NCBI GenBank assembly: GCA_035235625.1
Contig: CP141149.1
Coordinates: 12,954,893-13,018,892 of the forward strand
Direction of reading: 5' to 3'
Source: Saururus chinensis
Taxonomy: Eukaryota > Streptophyta > Magnoliopsida > Piperales > Saururaceae
Length of the DNA stretch: 64,000 nucleotides
The notes below the pieces were generated by a model. The model saw only the letters and a list, made by a program, of their open reading frames with translations, was not told the DNA's origin and did no database searches. Position numbers and translations under genes: made by a program. Shown here piece by piece: positions 1 to 11,267 of this stretch (positions within the stretch are counted from its first letter, which is position 1; every line of letters begins with the position of its first letter).

Positions 1-246
1 GCCTCTCATTACTTGGCATTTTAAGCAGCTGCTGTTGCTATCAAATGAACCCACCGAAAATAGTCTACATTTATTGAACATCTGATAGGCTAGTCTTATT
101 TTAAACACTAGCATGGTACAAACTGATGTTTCATTGGTAGAGCAAAAGTTATTATGCTGGATTTCTTGTTTATTAACTTCATTTTGAGTTATCTGATAAA
201 AAAATGATGTAATTTCAAAGGGCATTAAAATGAATGTGCCATACAG

Positions 247-2025
247 GTTTTTGCCACTCCTGAAACTCTGATTGGTTTTCATCCTGATGCTGGAGCTTCA
301 TTTTACCTTTCACATCTACCTGGTTATCTAGGTAATTGTTTGCCCTTGTTACTGTTTCCAGAGCTTTTTGTTAAAAAATAAAAGAAAAATGGAAGGTTCT
401 CTTTTATGTTTTGTAAAGCAATTCATCATAAGTGTTAGTTGCATGGTGATGTGGACCTATGCATTATTTAGTGGGTCGTCTGGCTGCATTCTTGTAATTT
501 GTGTGCGCAAGTAAATTAAGAGATAGTTTGGGCACCTTGAATTTTGTGTATTAGTAGTTAAGAAAGCTTCGCATTTGCTACCTGCTCTGACAAGATATTT
601 TTAGCGTTGATATATTATTTTTTCTACTGACAAAGTTGTTTACTTTTATGCTTTATTTTAGGGGAATACTTGGCATTAACTGGCGAAAAACTTGATGGAT
701 CTGAGATGATTGCCTGCGGCCTGGCTACTCATTTTTGTCTTAATGCAGTTTGTTTATGTTTTTTCATTTCCTCTTAGAATTTTTTCCCTCATTTTTGTCT
801 TGCAGAAACTTACTTTGTTCTCTGTGGCAGAGACTCAATTGGCTTGAAGATCGACTAGGCAAATTGATTACAGATGACCCTTCAGTCATAGAAAGCAATC
901 TTGACCAATATGGTGATCTTGTCTATCCTGATAAGAGGAGTGTTGTCCGCAGGTTATCTTTATTCTGATTAGGATTTTTTGGTTTTTATATGAAGACTAA
1001 AATATATTGAAATTGCTTATTGGTTGTCATTGTTAGAAGGATTTTTTTAAGTATTTGGAAAATGCCCTCAAACTATGTGTTAATGTGTCTTAAATTGTGG
1101 TTTCTGGGCAGGATTGAGATTATTGATAAATGTTTTAGCCATGAAACAGTTGAGGAAATAATTGATGCACTGGTAATGTTTCTTGCTATCAGTTTGTATA
1201 ACATGTAGGCTGTGCTTCCTCAGTTCATGAATTATAAGCATCTGCTAATTACCTCTACTTAGGGAGATAAAAGTAATTATACATAAATGTGCCTTTTAAA
1301 ATGTTTCCCGACTATTAGTACATGACATCCTAAGTAACTTCTAAGTGTCATATTTCTTCTGGCCACTCATGCCTGTGCAGGAAAATGAATTAGCACGGTC
1401 ATATGATGAAAAGATTGATTCAGCACTCAAGAAATTAAAACAAGCTTCACCATTAAGCTTGAAAGTTTCTTTAAAATCAGTGAGTTTCTATGACATATAT
1501 TTCTAGTCTCTTGGCTATCTGTTCTTTTCGTGTTTGTGAGAGCAGTTTATTCTTTTCACTGGAAGCATGTCATAATGGATGGTGCGTGCAGATTCGTGAA
1601 GGAAGATTTCAGTCACTAGACCAATGCTTGGTCCGAGAGTATCGAATGTCCCTTCACGGGATTTCCAGAAAAATATCAAATGACTTTTGTGAGGTGTGTA
1701 GCTGTCGAAATCTTATGGTAAGCATTGATCATTGCGTTGTTTCCTTTTCTCTTGCTTAACTGAGTGATCTTCATCAGGGAGTCCGGGCGCAATTAATAGA
1801 CAAAGACTTTGCTCCAAAGGTATGTGAATCTACCATCATTCCTTCAGTGTGGACAAGTTAACTCTGCTTGTAGCTTTTTGATGTTTTGTTAATTTGAATT
1901 GGTAGTGGGACCCTCCTAGTCTTGAACAAGTATCAAAGGACATGATAGATAGTTATTTCTCTCCCCTTGGAGAATTTGAGCCCGAATTGAAGCTACCTAC
2001 GGCACAGAGAGAAGCATTTATCTGA
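247..2025 (+). CDS. 3-hydroxyisobutyryl-CoA hydrolase-like protein (mitochondrial type), last eight exons
   Basis: Crotonase-fold protein of the 3-hydroxyisobutyryl-CoA hydrolase family (valine breakdown). In plants one such paralogue is reported as mitoribosome subunit mS47, so the role here may be structural. Exons read by eye: 247-331, 662-747, 831-952, 1112-1172, 1381-1479, 1592-1693, 1778-1819, 1906-2025. All have GT-AG borders and compatible phases and encode 238 residues ending PTAQREAFI. The first exon holds FATPETLIGFHPDAGASF, keeping the Glu of PET and the Asp of PDxG that are catalytic in the family. Next come LALTGEKLDGSEMIACGLATHF, then the C-terminal helical part (RLGKLITDDPSVIESN, REGRFQSLDQCLVREYRMSL, ISNDFCEGVRAQLIDKDFAP). 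Family members are about 385-410 residues, so roughly the first 150 lie left of the window; bases 1-246 look intronic. No damage is visible. Family assignment is firm; enzyme versus ribosomal role is not settled. Confidence 0.9.
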
Positions 2026-2830
2026 TTGCAGATTCAGCAGGTCAGGACTCCTTGTTTTCTTGCTCTTGTATTTTTGATCGAATGTGGATAAGAAAAGGCT
2101 TTCTGATTATACTTCCATTGTCCTTTGCAGATGGTGTTTTTTACTTCCTAAAGCAAAAAGATGTCCAAACTACCAATGGGTGAGTCTCGTCCCTATGCCA
2201 TATTCAGAGTCCGAATGGACAGGAAGACTACACTCAGGGATTTTGCAGCAGCTTTGAATATCTTGGTCAAAACCCTGGGGCTGCCAGTTGTTTAACCTTG
2301 TAAAGGGCATCATCCTTTGAAGGAAGATTGCCCCCAAGGCTTATTTGATGCCTTTATTACAAGGAATTCATGTGATACCCTATCAGTCACTAACCGGTCA
2401 CACAGGTGTCATGATAAAATTTTTAGAACTATGATATCTGGAAGGCTGTACAAGCCACTAACTCTGTTATTTCTTTCTGAGGTCTTATACTTCAATGTCA
2501 CTTAATGAATTTTTAGCTGCATTGTACTTGGAGGCTATTATGAGCTTAGGTTGCTTTATTCTGTGGGTAATTTTGTACTGATTATGAGCTAGACTGTTTG
2601 GAGGTTCATGACTGAAGAATTTCATCTGGCTTTCCTTACTTATATCACAACGGAAGGGTTCTGGGACTAAATTAAATGGTTTCGTTGAGTGTTTGATATT
2701 TAGTGTCAATTGCAATTTTGCAGGGTGCTTTCAAATCCGGAAGCGAAACTTATGGAGTGGGCAACCTGGCCATGGGGAGTGGAATCTATCACAAGTGTAG
2801 CTGCATTTAGAAAACCATAAAAATGTGGAA
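2026..2830 (+). other. Transcribed 3' region of the hydrolase-like gene, with splice-like signals and small ORFs
   Basis: After the stop codon the sequence carries intron-like borders: a donor-like GTCAGG at 2041, a TTTGCAG acceptor near 2130, a GTGAGT donor near 2180 and a TTTGCAG acceptor near 2723. This suggests a spliced 3' untranslated region or an alternative 3' end. A 44-codon ORF (2161-2295) starts MSKLPMGESRPYAIFRV. An acceptor-led reading ending VESITSVAAFRKP stops at about 2820. I do not recognise either peptide. They could be an unrelated small gene, an alternative C-terminus or chance. Confidence 0.35.
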
Positions 2831-3861
2831 CCATTACTCAAATGAAGATGCATGCCACAACGAAAGTGGCAGAGCACCTGCATTTGAGCATGGTGCTTGC
2901 GCATAGGGCGTGTTGTAACATTTATCTTTTCTCGGAAAGACTACCCAAACCGAAGAACAAACTTAGGACTTAAAAGGGCTTGATTCATAGTTGGAATTCT
3001 TTGTCATTTTTGCTAAACATGTTATGATCCGAATAGAAAATCCTCCCACAAGGTAATTGTGAAGTATTTTCTGTCATTTTTGATATGCAGACTTCAAGGT
3101 AGCATTTGCGACCTGTCTATGCGACCCGTCTATTCTGAGCTTAGTCCATAAGATTTATATGTGGATATCACTTGTCAAAATTAGCACAAAATTCTACTCA
3201 GATTTTTGCAACCCCATGATTTGCAACGAATGCCTTCTAGGTAGTTATTTATTTTTATAGTGTACATGTCCAACAAATCCATCCAAAATGCTTTTAGACG
3301 TCAAGATGAAGGGTCTTAAGTCAAAATTATTTAGTGATCCAGGCATAAATTCTATATAGCATGCCCACTATATGGGAGCCATCGATCTTGGAAATCAACA
3401 GAACACATGGAACTAACAATTAGAGTGCACACTCCTGTGTACAACATTGATTTCCAAGCTCAACGGATTCTATAATGTCAATTTCGAGGATCAACGACTT
3501 TTATAAAGTGGGGGAAAATCCCACAAGGCACGCTGGGTGCACTCAATAGTTCCTTGGTTGGTAAGACTAAGGCCCATGTGCCCAAAGGGGCCCATTCACT
3601 CAAAACCCTCCAACACTCCGTATCAAATGAACTAAAATTAGTTCCCTTTTAAAAATTAAATAGGATGCTTAATATGAGATAGAGAGAGTATAATTAAAGT
3701 AGAATCAGCTATAATAGAATCAATTTTATGGTATGAGCTTCATATAACTATTAGTTTGTAGGGCCTTATTTTCAAAACAAATTTGCTACAATAAGTTGAA
3801 TGTATGGTATGAGATTCATATTACTGTTAGTTTGTGATCAATGTGTGTGACATACACAAGT
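2831..3861. other. Intergenic stretch, no gene seen
   Basis: AT-rich DNA without a coding pattern. Around 3520-3620 is a short moderately GC-rich patch (CCCACAAGGCACGCTGGG). A CTCCGTATCAAATGAACTA stretch near 3613 resembles the ends of small plant foldback elements, but I could not find a matching second end. Confidence 0.4.
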
Positions 3862-5067
3862 TGAGAAAAACTAAGTATCTCTAATTTGTAATTAGGTTAT
3901 AAGATTTATCTTATCATTTTAGACAAAATAAACTTAGATTTTATCTAATTTAACGTGGATAAATCCTATGTGTTTCAACAAAAAATTGCAATCAAATTAA
4001 CAAACAAATACACAATATTTTTTACATGGAAACCCAACTAGGGAAAAACTACGAGACACTCTGTCTAAATCAGCTATGCACTATATAAATTTGATATTAC
4101 AAAATTACTGATTATAAAAAACAAAAACCTTTTTTTTCTTCACATGACTAGTTCTTCACACCATTCTAAATCAACAACTCCTTGGTTGTTTACAAACGAT
4201 AGCTTGATCTTCTCCTATTCTTTACACTATTTGATGAATATTGATATTTCATCTTTTCCTTTGGAATGAATCTTTTTTCTCATTAATTTTTTCAATAATA
4301 ATCTTTATCAAACACCATGCCTCACATGTGTTTTTGTACATTCATTTAATTTCTAATCACTCTTTTGATTAAGGTAGAAAAAAACCACAACCTAAAAGAC
4401 TAATTAATTCTCAAAATTATTAGAGCAACTTCATACAAGTTCTGTAAGTTTTCTAAGCCTTCTTTTCTACCTTCCTCAAGTTCTTAGCCCTTTTTATAAA
4501 ATCCCTAAGTCTCAAAGGGAATATGTTTTTAATTAGGAATTTAAATCAAACTGAAAAAGCCTAATTTAGGCAATCCAGCATTTAATCGATTGATCATTTC
4601 ACATGGTGATCAATTGATCACTGTTTCAATTAGGGTAGGACCCTTCAATCGATCCATCTATCAACTCTGTAATTAATCGATAAACTCTTGACTTAATTTG
4701 GCAGTGGTTTCAAGTGCCAATTGATCGTTTATTGAAGCGATCGATTGATTAATCATATTCCAAATCGCCTTGCTATAGTTTAAGGTCGATCAATTGGTAC
4801 TATGTAGCAATCAATAGGTCTGAACAAAAAAAATAATTTTTTATTCAAAAAGCCTAAAACTCTCACCATTCTTTCACTTAAAGTCTTTTACCCTAAAATG
4901 TGTAAATGTGATGTACGTGCATATTTTTAACTTGTCAAAATAGGGATTTGAGTCTTCCTTTAGCTTCATCTTTGGACTTAAACTGACTTAAAATTACATA
5001 TCTTCATGACATTGTTTTGATCACAAAAATAAGCAATACATGACATAAGGACATTTATGGTCTTACA
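3862..5067 (-). mobile_element. Old LTR-retrotransposon LTR remnant (same broad family as 10046-11239)
   Basis: It starts TTGAGA and ends GGTCTTACA, echoing the TGAGAG...TTCTTACA borders of the copies at 10046 and 33415. It shares the internal marks ACATGGAAACCCAACTAGGG and repeated TCGATCAATTGATC-like words. No flanking coding part and no clear 5-bp target duplication were seen. It is treated as a much-diverged solo LTR; strand is inferred from the copy at 33415, which sits beside a minus-strand gag. Confidence 0.45.
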
Positions 5068-5640
5068 ATTACTATTAATTCGTACAATATATATTTACAA
5101 AGCAAAATTGTGACTAATAAGGCCTTAAACATAACTTGTAAGATTAGCATTTCAAACAATATTTGAGTTAATTTCAAAAACATTTGGGCTTTATCATTCC
5201 AACATGTTAATAATAATCCTAACATATCAAAATTAGTTATTATATAATTATAAAACATTTTTAGTAGAATCCTTCATTGTTTAGTGCTGTTATTTTTTTT
5301 TTTTTATAATGTTAGTGACAGTGGTGGAGCCACCTTAGGACAGTAGGGGGCCATGGCCCCCTCGGTATTATGGTGACCATAATAAGAGTCCTAGTTTGTT
5401 AAATCAAGATTTCTTCATTGGCCCCCCCTCATAATTAAGCTAACTATTCCTAAAATTAAAATATCTTGACTTTAACCATTGGACGATGGCACGCTCCTTC
5501 ATAACTACACCCTAATTTATTGGGAAACAACTCCCCTCTTTAACTATTGGATGCTAACATGTTGCCTAATAACCTATACCCAAATTTATTGGGATTCATG
5601 TGCATTTAATTCTAAGTACATTGATATTTCCTTTCCCAAT

Positions 5641-6160
5641 CCTCTCCCATTGTATCGCATGTTTGTCCACGGGATAAAACAAATTACTTCTACCATTCTT
5701 ATCATTCCTTTATGTACTACAAGCCAAAAAATCCTTTCCCTGATTCCCCTTTTTGTCCACAGGTTAAAAAAAACTTCTACCATTGTACATTCTTGTTATT
5801 ACTTTCGGTACTACAAGCCAAAAAGTTGAAAAAAGCCTTCCCTTCTCAATTGTCCCATTGTCTTCCTTCTGTACTACAAAGTACTTCCTTTCTATTTATT
5901 ATTTTTCATATTTTTCAATACAAGTCAAATAGAAAATTTGAAAGTTCATATCTCATCTTTGATTTGTGCATTGGTTTTTCTCTTCAAGTTAAAGCAAAGT
6001 TTGAGGCCAACTATTTTCTTTTAGTCAAAAGACTCAAAACGAAGTACATCTCTTTTAACCATTATATTTTAGATTTTTTCACTACAAGACAAATTCGAAT
6101 TCCATATCTCATCTTCATCTTTGATTTGTGTGTAGGTCCATTTCTTGAAAGTTCAAGCCA
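5641..6160 (+). repeat. Internal duplications in the hAT 5' leader
   Basis: Two diverged tandem copies of about 95 bp (roughly 5641-5735 and 5736-5825) share GTACTACAAGCCAAAAA and TTTGTCCAC. A second pair (about 5940-6000 and 6097-6165) shares CATATCTCATCTTTGATTTG and an AAGCAAAG/AAGCACAG end. Long open frames here (5479-6188) have no protein resemblance and are probably chance. The repeats could be subterminal transposase-binding clusters, which is inference. Confidence 0.5.
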
Positions 6161-6641
6161 AAGCACAGTTTGGACTGTGGGTTCATAGTTTAAATTATCA
6201 AGGTAAAGACAAAATTCACCCTTCACCTATTTTATTCTATGCAAAAGGACAAAGGTAAGTCTAACCAAATTTAAACAAAAATTTATCATTTTTATTCTAT
6301 TCCCAATGAATTTTATAATTTTCTTCTAGGTTATATCATGAAGAAATACAACTTCTATTTATAATTGACACACATACACATGCCTTTGCAAATCTACCAA
6401 CTCTATTGACAATCGGCATAAGTAATTTTTTAATTCCCTTCTCATGTTTAAACTCGTAATTACAATGATAATTGATTTAATTTGCAAATGCATTGGGTTG
6501 CACTCTTTACAAATTAAATTTACTTTTTTTCTATTTGTTTAATGTAATAGTGTCATCATAATGCTATATTATTTATTTTTGAATCAAACTATTAGATGTG
6601 TATGCAATAAATAATTGATATAATTTTTTTATTTGTAGAAT

Positions 6642-9066
6642 ATGAAAAAATCATCTACAATTGATCAATTTTTCAAAAGAAAGAATGAAAGTTCTTTTGA
6701 AGTCAACACTTGCAATGCATCATTGCAAGTTTTTGATATCCTATATTCTAGTAGTCCCCGCACAAAATCTAAAAAAATTGAAATTAAAGAAATTGATATT
6801 AGTTCATTGGAGCGGGATCCTGGATTGCGTCAACAAATTTGGGATTATAATGTTAATCAGCGTGATGAAATTCGACGAGCATATATTCAGCTTGGCCCTT
6901 ACCAACCTATATTTTCTAAGTATCTGAAGTCTGGATCAACTACTCATCTTCGTAGTTTTCAATCTTCATGGTTCAAGATATTTCCTTCATGGTTGGAATA
7001 TTCACCAGCAAAAGATGCAGTGTTTTGTTTACCATGTTTTCTCTTTAATAAGCCATATGGACCTAGTTTTTATGGGCAACAAGCATTCACTATTGATGGA
7101 TTTCGAAATTGAAAAAAAGTTAGGAATGGAAAAGATTGTGTTTTTCTGAATCATATAGGGAAATATATTAACTCTTTTCATAACATTACTGAGAGATCAC
7201 GAGAAGATTTGTTGAATCAAGATCAAAATATTCAAAAGGTGTTAGATAATTTCACTTTTGAGCAAATTGCAGATAACCGACTAAGATTAAGGGCATCAAT
7301 TGATTTAGTCTGGTGGCTTGCATTTCAAGGTTTTGCCTTTTGTGGTCATGATGAAAATCTAGATTCAATTAATCGTGGAAATTTTCTTCAAATGTTGAAG
7401 CTTTTAAGTGAATATAATGACAAGGTTGCTAAAGTGTTAAGCAATGCCCCAGGAAATGCCTCATACACATCACCAATGATTTAAAAAGAAATTTTACATA
7501 TTCTTTCAACCAAAGTGAGAAAGGTAATTCCTGATGAAGTGGGTGATGCAAAATTTTGCATAATTGTTGATGAAGCTCGTGATGAGTCAAAGATAGAACA
7601 AATGTCTATAGTCTTGAGATTTGTCGACAAAGAGGGTTTTGTTCGAGAGCGATTTTTTGGGCTTGTTCATGTCTCTAACACTACAACATTGACCCTAAAA
7701 AATGAAATATTCATTATTGTCTTATCATAATCTAGATATTCAGAATATTCGAGGGCAAGGATATGATGGTGCAAGTAATATGCGAGGTGAGTGGAATGGC
7801 TTGCAAACTTGGGTTTTGAATGATTGTCCTTATGCTTACTATGTTCATTGTTTTGCTCATCGCTTACAATTGGCATTAGTTGCAGCATCAAAAGATGTTA
7901 TCCCTATTCATCAATTTTTTACTAAATTGATTTTGATTGTCAATATTGTTGGTGTTTCTTGCAAACGTAGTGATGAATTAAAAGTTGCTCAAGCTACTCA
8001 AATTGCACATATGATTGCCATTGATGAATTGGAGACCGGAAACAGTCTTAATCAGATTGGCACTTTACAAAGGGCTAGAGATACACATTGGAGTTCCCAC
8101 TTGAGGTCAGTTTCTAGCTTGATAAAAATGTTTAGTCCAACATGTGAAGTTTTACTTAAGATCATCGACGAAGGGACTTCTTCTTCCCAATGAGGAGATG
8201 CAGATTCCGCTTGTGAGACTATGACTTCATTTGAATTTGTGTTCATTTTGCATCTCATGAAAGAATTGCTAGAGATTACTAATTCACTTTGTCAAGCTTT
8301 GCAATGTCAATCTCAAGATATTTTTAATGCCATAAATAGTCTCATCTACAAAGGCACTTATGCAAAAGTTCAGAGATGAAAAATGGGATGAGTTACTTGC
8401 CAATGTTAAATCATTTTGTGTGGCACACAATATAGATGTCCCGGAAATGAATGCTCATTATATTGGGAGACGAGGCTGAGCACGTCATCAACAAGATGAC
8501 ATTACAGTTGAGCGCCATTACTGAGTTGATATTTTTTATGCTACAATAGATTCACAACTACAAGAACTAAATGGTCACTTTAATGAGCATTCAATGGAGT
8601 TGCTTAGCCTTAGCTCAGCTTTCGATCCTTAGGATGTATCTAGAGCTTTTAGAATTGATGACATTTGTCAATTAGTGGACAAGTTCTATTTGTGAGACTT
8701 CACAGATCACGAGAAAGGACAATTGAGAATGCAACTTCTCCATTATGAGCATAATGTAGTTCAACATGCAGAGTATAAAAAAATTTCAACTATTTCTAAA
8801 TTGTGCCAATGGTTGGTGAGAACTAGAAGATTAACAATCTTTCATCTTGTTTATTGAGTAAAGGAACTTGTGCTTACCCTTCCAGTTTCTACTGCAACTA
8901 CAGAACAATCATTTTTAGCCATGCATATTATCAAAACAAGGCTTCAAAACAAAATGGAGGATGATTTTTTGACAGACTCTTTGCTTGTATACATTGAAAG
9001 GGAGATTGCTAAAAAAATTACTGTAGAGTTAATTATTGAAGACTTTAAAGATTTGAAGGATCGTTG
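6642..9066 (+). pseudogene. hAT transposase (TTF-type zinc finger / DUF4371 class), decayed
   Basis: It starts after an acceptor-like TTTGTAG with MKKSSTIDQFFKRK. A TTF-type zinc-finger region follows (KDAVFCLPCFLFNKPYG, about 6996-7060). The central RNase-H-like transposase core includes FCIIVDEARDESKIEQM (about 7554-7605), GQGYDGASNMRGEWNG (7756-7800) and YYVHCFAHRLQLAL (7837-7880). The C-terminal hAT dimerisation motif is LPVSTATTEQSFLAMHIIKT (8877-8940), ending at a stop near 9066. The reading is interrupted by several in-frame stops (for example near 7110, 7482 and 8192) and by at least one frame change near 7725, so no full-length product is expected. Domain order and length fit the family. 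Broken copies like this are common; the termini with an intact target duplication make the element notable. Confidence 0.88.
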
Positions 9067-9283
9067 AGTTCCATTTTGATAGATGATGATTCAATTCTTG
9101 TGTAACTTATTTTATCTATAAGTTTTTAAGATTGAATAATATTAATTTTTATATAATAATTTAATTTTAATTTTTATTTATATGTATATTTTTATTTCTT
9201 GGCCCCCCCGGACATAAAGTCCTGGTTCTGCCCCTGGTTAGTGATGCCATTATTAGTAACTTAAATGTGTAAGTTATTTACTT

Positions 9284-9749
9284 ATATTAGAATTTACGTC
9301 ATATCATACTATACCCTTTTTAGAGAGGTGTTATGATAAATTTTTTATTGATTATAATATTTTTTAATATGTAAAATCATTTCCCATTCATCTCAATGTG
9401 TTCCAGCATATCATTGACACGTTCCTATATCAATAACCATTAATACGTACATCTATACTCATATGACCTTTTGTGGATAAATTACCCCAATTCATCCATA
9501 GCTAAAAAATAAGCTTATATCATAATTTATGCCATTTCATACTATACCCTTTTTAGAGTGGTGTTATAATAATTTTTTTATTGATTATAATATTTTTAAA
9601 TATGTAAAATCCCATTTATCTCAATGTGTTCTAGCATATCATTGACACGTTCCAATATCAATAACCATCGATACAAACATCTATACTCATATGACCTTTT
9701 GTGGATAAATTACCCCAATTCATCTATAGCTAAAAAATAAAAGGCTATT
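9284..9749. repeat. Two-copy tandem duplication, unit about 233 bp
   Basis: Copy one (about 9284-9515) and copy two (about 9517-9749) share CATACTATACCCTTTTTAGAG, ATCATTGACACGTTCC and ATGACCTTTTGTGGATAAAT in the same order. The spacing is 233 bases between the CATACT words at 9305 and 9538. They differ by scattered substitutions and small gaps. No coding content. Confidence 0.85.
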
Positions 9750-10045
9750 TTTTTTTAGCTAAAAGATAAAGAGACTTACAAATATAGGTCACACTATCAA
9801 AATCTTACATTAGTAGTTTGGTCAAGCAAATTATAATCTTAGATAGAATCTAATCGAATAAATTATACCTACACCTCTTGACCTTGGGTAAAATGACATT
9901 TACATATCTTGATGTTTTAAAAAATTTTATAGACATTCCTTGTCATTAACAAAATATTTAGTTGTTTTTAAATAGCAAAAATACCCCTAATCACCGCTAA
10001 GGGGTCATAGGTATCTATAATCGATGGAAAGCGTGATGAATGAAT

Positions 10046-11239
10046 TGAGAGTTTAATATCAGTCTAATCGACCTAGCGGATCACTAGATTGCTCTCAAAA
10101 CTAGTACTTTCAACAGGTAAGAATTAAGAGTTCTAACCTTTTTGCACAGTTTTTTTATTAAACAAAAACGATTAAAATCTAATTATTCACTCAATCTCAC
10201 TATCGAATTATCAATCAATCAACCATCAATCAATCCACACACAGACACAAAAATTTACGTGGAAAACCCCAACTAGGGCAAAAAAAACACAGCGGTTCCA
10301 AAGGAACTAAATTAATTTACTAAAACTCAAACTTTACATGGACACAAGCAAACCACCAACTTTGTCTAACACAAGCTCCTCTTATTTGGATCATTGTTGC
10401 TGGCCTTCAAGTCTTCTCAAAGCACTTAACACTTTCTCCTTTTTGCCTTATCTCTATTTGCCTCTAGTCTTCAACAATCTCTTCTTGTTGACTTGACTTT
10501 CACATTGTGGAAATCTTCAATTTTCCATTGAAGACATGTTGCAACTCTTCTTTAAATACTCTATGTATTAGCTCCTTTAGTTGTAGATTGTCTTTTTCAA
10601 TTTACCATAGAACTTCAATACAAAGCTCAAGTGAATTCTCCATTGGAAAACAATAATCATAAGTGCAAACCCTCTTTTCTCTTTTCTCCTCTAGGTTTTC
10701 TTTTATCCAATTTCTTAATTTCATAACCCTTATATATCTCATTAAGTAGGTTTAGGAATTGTACTTAAATAAGGATCGATTGTACCTTATGTCCATGATT
10801 TTTCGATCAATTGATTGATTGCAAGAGCAATCTATTAACAACTCTTGGCATTGTTTTACATAGGGCTGAATCAACACGCGACCAATTAATTTGTCCACAT
10901 TTTGCAGCCATTGATCATTGTACCTATTTTTGACAATTTTACCTTTTTTAACCTAAATCCTTCTTAAACCTTTGAAATCACTTTTTAACCTTTTTGAAAT
11001 GATTTATGTATATCCATGTGATCTAAATAAGCTTTTAAACTCTTCACATTCTTCAGTCTTTCACCTTGATCAATAAGAACACGCCTACTCCTATTTTAAA
11101 GTTTTTAAATTCCAAATCTACTTGACCATAACAACCTTAAATCAGACTCTAAGACTCATTACATAAATATGGTTTCTTAATATAATTTTGATAAAGAAAT
11201 TAGCCAATAAACTAGACATATGACTCATATGTTCTTACA
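10046..11239 (-). mobile_element. Solo LTR of a Copia-type retroelement, about 1.2 kb
   Basis: It runs from TGAGAGTTTAATATC to ATATGTTCTTACA, the same borders as the LTR at 33415-34079, which adjoins a minus-strand Copia gag and a primer-binding-like site. The shared internal mark is TTTACGTGGAAAACCCCAAC. No coding part lies beside it, so it looks like a solo LTR or orphan end. I see no 5-bp target duplication, so the copy is old or was rearranged. Confidence 0.7.
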
Positions 11240-11267
11240 CATACCTCCTTATCTAAGGTTGCCAATG

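Larger units (their letters stand above)
5319..9236 (+). mobile_element. Complete hAT-superfamily DNA transposon, 3.9 kb, decayed
   Basis: The ends are imperfect inverted repeats: left CAGTGGTGGAGCCACC, right (complement) CAGGGGCAGAACCAGG. It is flanked by a perfect 8-bp target duplication GTTAGTGA at 5311-5318 and 9237-9244, the hAT hallmark. G-rich subterminal blocks (GGGGGCCATGGCCCCC near 5345, GGCCCCCCCGG near 9201) lie just inside. The centre encodes a hAT transposase (6642-9066). The 5' kilobase is non-coding and holds short internal duplications. The termini match those of the small elements at 11622 and 49776, so this was probably a potential autonomous partner of that group. Confidence 0.93.

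Noticed and set aside
5479-6188. Overlapping open frames (116 and 158 codons) in the hAT leader
   Set aside because: They overlap in different frames, are low in complexity and cross internal duplications. No transposase similarity.
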